Assembly: GCA_014379965.1 (NCBI GenBank) | Contig: JACMKU010000123.1 | Location: 1 to 64,000, forward strand | Length of the DNA: 64,000 nucleotides | Origin: Chitinophagaceae bacterium | GTDB taxonomy: Bacteria > Bacteroidota > Bacteroidia > Chitinophagales > Chitinophagaceae | Reading direction: 5' to 3' | Part shown: piece after piece, positions 61,062 through 64,000 of the stretch | Position numbering within the stretch: the first letter of the stretch is position 1 | Layout of the letters: each line of letters starts with the position of its first letter | Notes under the pieces: model-generated | What the model was told of the DNA's origin: nothing | The model's input: the letters and a program-made list of their open reading frames with translations, nothing else | The model's database searches: none | Made by a program: the position numbers and the translations under genes

Positions 61062-62003
61062 ATGCATACGCCTCCTGATATATTGACCCTCGCTTACAGG
61101 CAAGCTCCCATGCAGGAACAATTAATCCTGTTGCAGGAGCGCGAGCAGCAAATGCCAGGCTCGGTCCAGTACAATATCAGCCGATACCAAAGCTCCGCAC
61201 CGGGCAGCATGGACGATGTTGGCATGATGGTCTATCACTATGAGAAAAGCGAGCCAAGGGAGAATTACCTCGAACTCAGGTTTTGCGTAGCGGGTAACAT
61301 CTATTGTAAGGAAAAAGCCTCTTCCTGCAACATGTGCAAGGCGGGATTGTCGAAAAACTGTACCGACAAGGTCGACAGCATCGACGTTCTAAGCTTCCGT
61401 TTTTCACCGGCACATCTCTCACAATTTGTGAGACCAAGAAGTACCAACGATACGCTAGGAGAAGACATCCTCAACTTCCGAAAGCAGTCTTCATTCACCA
61501 AGATCCTTCCGTTATGTGGGAAGACAAGGATGGTGGTCGAAGCCTTGTTGAATCACGAGTATAGCGATAGCCTCGAGAATATTTATATCAATGCCCAGAT
61601 GCAGATGTTGCTGCTCTATAGCATGGATTGCATGATCGGGGAGAAGGAAGTTGATACCATTAATTGTAAGTTCCTGGCCAACGAGGCTGACAGGGACAAG
61701 ATTATAAAGGCAAGAGAAGTGCTGATTCAGCATATTGGTGAGCCCATCACCATCAAAGAATTGAGCAGGAAGGTGGCCATCAACGAATGTTATCTGAAGA
61801 AAGGATTCAAGGAAATGTTCGGCACCACCATCTTCGACTTCTACCAGGGCCAGCGAATGGAACACGCGCGTTATCTTCTTTATGAGAAAGGCCTAAGCGT
61901 GACCGATGTATCTATGCTGCTCGGCTATTCATCCATCTCCCACTTCTCCACTGCATTCAAAAAGCACACAGGGTTGAAGCCTTGCGAATTGCTATTCAGG
62001 TAG
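61062..62003 (+). CDS. AraC family regulator with a four-cysteine motif in the sensor domain
   Basis: 313 residues from the ATG at 61062; a TTG frame to 61017 would run across the promoter. The sensor half (1-~200) holds a Cys-x6-Cys-x2-Cys-x7-Cys cluster at residues 82, 89, 92 and 100 (IYCKEKASSCNMCKAGLS ...), followed by VLSFRFSPAHLSQFV. The C-terminal AraC domain (~215-310) reads EPITIKELSRKVAINECYLKKGFKEMFGTTIFDFYQ and VTDVSMLLGYSSISHFSTAFKKHTG. The cluster could bind zinc or an iron-sulfur centre, making it a metal or redox sensor (inference). Divergent from lpxA. Repeat G2 begins at its stop. Confidence 0.9.
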   Translation: MHTPPDILTLAYRQAPMQEQLILLQEREQQMPGSVQYNISRYQSSAPGSMDDVGMMVYHYEKSEPRENYLELRFCVAGNIYCKEKASSCNMCKAGLSKNCTDKVDSIDVLSFRFSPAHLSQFVRPRSTNDTLGEDILNFRKQSSFTKILPLCGKTRMVVEALLNHEYSDSLENIYINAQMQMLLLYSMDCMIGEKEVDTINCKFLANEADRDKIIKAREVLIQHIGEPITIKELSRKVAINECYLKKGFKEMFGTTIFDFYQGQRMEHARYLLYEKGLSVTDVSMLLGYSSISHFSTAFKKHTGLKPCELLFR

Positions 62004-62144
62004 ATTTCACGCGAAGACGCAAAGTTTCGAAAAGACGCGAGGGGTTTCATTTATTGGCAGAAATCTTCGCGAAGCATTGATGAATTTCCCTCTCGAGAAT
62101 TTCTTTGCGTCTTTGCGAACCTTAGCGTCTTTGCGTGAAACCCT
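62004..62144 (+). repeat. Word-palindrome element G2 (ACGCAAAG words)
   Basis: Starts right after the AraC stop (ATTTCACGCGAAGACGCAAA ...), centre ~70 nt with its own TCTTCGCGAAG, right arm 62100-62144 (TTTCTTTGCGTCTTTGCGAA, CCTTAGCGTCTTTGCGTGAA ...) and supplies the last bases of the ferritin stop region (stop at 62143-62145). Confidence 0.9.
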
Positions 62145-62652
62145 ATTTTTTCTCGGCAACTCCTGGGTAATTGAGGATATCGCGATCAAAGAGATACATA
62201 CCGCTCTTGTCATCGCCGATCATCTCGAGTTTATCATTCAGTGTTCGGGCTACACGCTCTTCCTCCATCTGCTCGTTCACGTACCATTGCAGGAAATTGT
62301 GAGTAGCATAGTCCTTTTCCGTGAGAGACAGGTGCACGAGATCGTTGATGCTATCGCTGACTTTCAATTCGTGTTTGAGAAACTCTTCGAACACGCGGAT
62401 GATCGACTGGAATGTCAACAGGGGCTGTTCCAATGCAGGGATCATGGCGAATCCGCCTCGCTCATTGATAAAGCGGATCAACTTCAACATGTGAACCCTT
62501 TCTTCGTCTGATTGTTTGTAGAAGAATTCCGTAACTCCCTGGAGACCCGGTTGAATCTCTGCCCATGATGCCATAGCAAGGTAAGCCTGGGATGATTCGG
62601 CTTCCATCTGTACCTGCTTATTTAAGGCATCCTGAATGGTTTTAGATAACAT
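62143..62652 (-). CDS. Non-haem ferritin
   Basis: 169 residues, a single four-helix ferritin domain (FtnA type). Iron is oxidised and stored in a 24-mer shell. Di-iron site residues are visible: Glu17 region (QMEAESSQAYLAMASW), EERVHM with Glu and His on helix B, and a further Glu pair in FLQWYVNEQMEEERVAR. Ends DRDILNYPGVAEKK. Transcribed divergently from the nitroreductase gene, and the first base of its leader is only ~3 nt from a -7 box. Likely iron-regulated, but no Fur-type site was recognised by eye. Confidence 0.95.
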   Translation of the reverse strand: MLSKTIQDALNKQVQMEAESSQAYLAMASWAEIQPGLQGVTEFFYKQSDEERVHMLKLIRFINERGGFAMIPALEQPLLTFQSIIRVFEEFLKHELKVSDSINDLVHLSLTEKDYATHNFLQWYVNEQMEEERVARTLNDKLEMIGDDKSGMYLFDRDILNYPGVAEKK

Positions 62653-62655
62653 ATA

Positions 62656-62663
62656 TAAAATTA
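62656..62663 (-). promoter_or_regulatory. Likely -7 box close to ferritin start
   Basis: Minus-strand TAATTTTA, 3 nt before the ATG at 62652; fits TAnnTTTG except the last base. Confidence 0.4.
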
Positions 62664-62691
62664 TTGATTGGAAAGGTAGAATAAATACCTC

Positions 62692-62721
62692 TTTACCTTA
62701 ACAACGCAGCGTTTAGTTTTG
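62692..62721 (+). promoter_or_regulatory. Promoter of the nitroreductase gene
   Basis: TTTA at 62692-62695, 18-nt spacer, TAGTTTTG (exact TAnnTTTG) at 62714-62721; ATG at 62743. Confidence 0.5.
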
Positions 62722-62742
62722 TAAAAAAATAATTGTTATAAA

Positions 62743-63324
62743 ATGAATAATGCTGAAATTTTCAATCAACTCGCCAGGTCACGGCGATCCGTATTCCCCG
62801 ATCAGTTTGTTGCGGGAAAGAAAGTAGACCAGGAGATTATCGAGGAGATCATGACCAATGCCACCTGGGCGCCGAATCATGGAAAGGAAGAGCCGTGGCA
62901 ATTCACTGTGTTCAGTGGAGATGGGTTGAAAGAACTCGCCGACTTCCAGGCGGAGTTGTATAAGGAGACGACACCCGATAATTTCAAAGAAGCGACCTAT
63001 ATCAAGTTGCAACAACAGCCGTTAAAGGCGTCTCATGTCATTGCCATCGGAATGAAGAGAAGCGCCAATAAGAACATCCCGGAAGTGGAGGACATAGCGG
63101 CTGTTTCCTGTGCCGTTCAGAACATATACTTATCGCTCACTGCTTATGGTCTTGGGGGTTATTGGACTACCGGCGGTGTTACCTATCGTGAGAAGGCCAA
63201 GCCTTTCTTCGGTCTCGGTGAGAATGATAAGCTTTTGGGGTTTTTCTATATCGGCCATGTTGCTGTGCCGTCAGTAGGAGGAAAGAGGGAGGGGATTGCT
63301 GAAAAGATAAGGTGGGTGGGTTAG
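62743..63324 (+). CDS. Nitroreductase family protein
   Basis: 193 residues of the FMN-dependent nitroreductase fold. The FMN-phosphate motif RSRRSVFPDQF lies at the N-terminus, followed by ATWAPNHGKEEPWQF, the dimer segment AVSCAVQNIYLSLTAYGLGGYWTTG, and LGFFYIGHV near the end. Members use NAD(P)H to reduce nitro compounds, quinones or other electrophiles; the physiological substrate is not known. Divergent from ferritin, which may place both under redox or iron control. Confidence 0.94.
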   Translation: MNNAEIFNQLARSRRSVFPDQFVAGKKVDQEIIEEIMTNATWAPNHGKEEPWQFTVFSGDGLKELADFQAELYKETTPDNFKEATYIKLQQQPLKASHVIAIGMKRSANKNIPEVEDIAAVSCAVQNIYLSLTAYGLGGYWTTGGVTYREKAKPFFGLGENDKLLGFFYIGHVAVPSVGGKREGIAEKIRWVG

Positions 63325-63326
63325 GA

Positions 63327-63498
63327 TGCCCTCGCTCTCGCTCTGTTTCTCGCTCTGTTCCTGATCCTGTTCCTGTTTCTGTTCCTGTTTCTGTTCCTCT
63401 TCTAACGATCTTTCTTAAAACTTAGAGCGAGAAACAGAGCGGGAGCGAGGGAGAGAAACAGGAACAGGAACAGAAACAGGAACAGGGCGAGAGCGAGG
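63327..63498 (+). repeat. Word-palindrome element B4 (CTGTTCC / GGAACAG words)
   Basis: Left arm 63330-63399 (CTCGCTCTCGCTCTG, CTGTTCCTGTTTCTGTTCC ...), a ~25-nt centre, right arm 63424-63498 (AGAGCGAGAAACAG, GGAACAGGAACAGAAACAGG ...). Sits between the nitroreductase stop and the cytochrome peroxidase promoter. Confidence 0.92.
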
Positions 63499-63513
63499 TA
63501 ACACCCAACCAAC

Positions 63514-63521
63514 TAATTTTA
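63514..63521 (+). promoter_or_regulatory. Likely -7 box close to the cytochrome peroxidase start
   Basis: TAATTTTA, 3 nt before the ATG at 63525, the same sequence as the boxes before pdxA and ferritin. Confidence 0.4.
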
Positions 63522-63524
63522 CCT

Positions 63525-64000
63525 ATGCGCAAATGCATCACCATCCTCATCCTCACCCTTTCCCTTGTCTCCTTCCACTCCTTCACGAAGCCTGGAAAAT
63601 TGCGCGAGATTTATTCACGCGACCCTTCACAGTGGCCAAAGCCTAATGTAGACAAGGATGTGAACTGGCAAGAGCTTGGGCCGCTTCCCCCACCACCGTT
63701 TCTTCCGCGAACAAAAGCGGAGACTCACCTGGTTCAATTAGGAAAGACATTATTCTTCGATCCACGCCTTAGTGGTTCCGGCAAGATCTCATGTGGTAGT
63801 TGCCACCAACCAGAACTTTCATGGACAGATGGTAGGGATAAGTCGCTTGGGCATGCGGGCCAGGTGAGTAAACGCAACTCGCCATCGTTGCAGAATGTGT
63901 GGTTTTACAAGAAATTATTCTGGGACGGTAGGAGCCATAGTCTCGAAGACCAGGTATTTGCTCCCATCAACAGCGAGAGCGAGATGCATAACGATATGGC
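63525..64000 (+). CDS. Di-haem cytochrome c peroxidase family protein, 3'-truncated by window edge
   Basis: The first ~158 residues are in the window. After a signal peptide (MRKCITILILTLSLVSFHSFT), the mature part reads TLFFDPRLSGSGKISCGSCHQPELSWTDGR, where CGSCH is a c-type haem-binding site, then RNSPSLQNVWFYKKLFWDGR and LEDQVFAPINSESEM. These are the N-terminal haem domain signatures of bacterial CCP/MauG proteins, which reduce peroxide or modify proteins in the periplasm. The second haem domain would lie outside the window. The frame is open to the end. Confidence 0.92.
   Translation, partial: MRKCITILILTLSLVSFHSFTKPGKLREIYSRDPSQWPKPNVDKDVNWQELGPLPPPPFLPRTKAETHLVQLGKTLFFDPRLSGSGKISCGSCHQPELSWTDGRDKSLGHAGQVSKRNSPSLQNVWFYKKLFWDGRSHSLEDQVFAPINSESEMHNDM

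Overview
The window looks like chromosome from a Bacteroidota bacterium, most likely family Chitinophagaceae (inference). The evidence is: eight proteins of the type IX secretion (T9SS) style, seven of them ending in a type A C-terminal sorting domain; TAnnTTTG-type promoter boxes; almost no Shine-Dalgarno sequences; the conserved ftsX - DUF3098 - uppP order; and Bacteroidota versions of RprY, RuvC, LpxA and LeuS. No tRNA, rRNA, transposase, phage gene or CRISPR array was recognised.

Layout. 0-4.2 kb: end of a membrane-protein gene with a winged-helix regulator, a small secreted protein, then an ABC exporter operon with a LolA-like protein. 4.4-23.6 kb: a block dominated by large secreted T9SS cargo (three glucose/sorbosone dehydrogenase-type propellers, an M14 carboxypeptidase, a GEVED protein, a lectin-like protein), interrupted by pdxA. 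23.7-34 kb: housekeeping genes (rsmA, 2-hydroxyacid dehydrogenase, greA, HIT protein, ruvC, flippase-like protein, DUF3108, MBL hydrolase, UMF1-type transporter, uppP, DUF3098, ftsX). 34.2-46 kb: leuS, a hypothetical protein plus a formylglycine-generating-enzyme-like protein, a secreted phosphoesterase, and a 1620-residue T9SS protein with a P-domain. 46-57 kb: M23-like protein, ruvB, rprY, a HerA/DUF853 ATPase, recQ, a copper-type P-ATPase, tsaE, ald. 57-64 kb: triple-rhodanese lipoprotein, AraC regulator, a small ABC ATPase, lpxA, a Cys-rich AraC regulator, ferritin, nitroreductase, and the start of a di-haem cytochrome c peroxidase cut by the window end.

The most unusual content is not a gene. 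About twenty intergenic elements share one architecture: an arm built from degenerate tandem copies of a short word, a 0-80 nt centre, then the reverse complement of the arm. At least eight unrelated words are used (labelled A to H here). They usually start at, or end in, stop codons of flanking genes, and in several cases the repeat supplies the stop codon. One family (H) lies inside an ABC ATPase gene and is translated in frame. A second recurring theme is a -7 promoter box placed only 3-8 nt before the start codon of many genes, suggesting leaderless or nearly leaderless mRNAs. All functional statements rest on motif reading by eye; no database search was possible.
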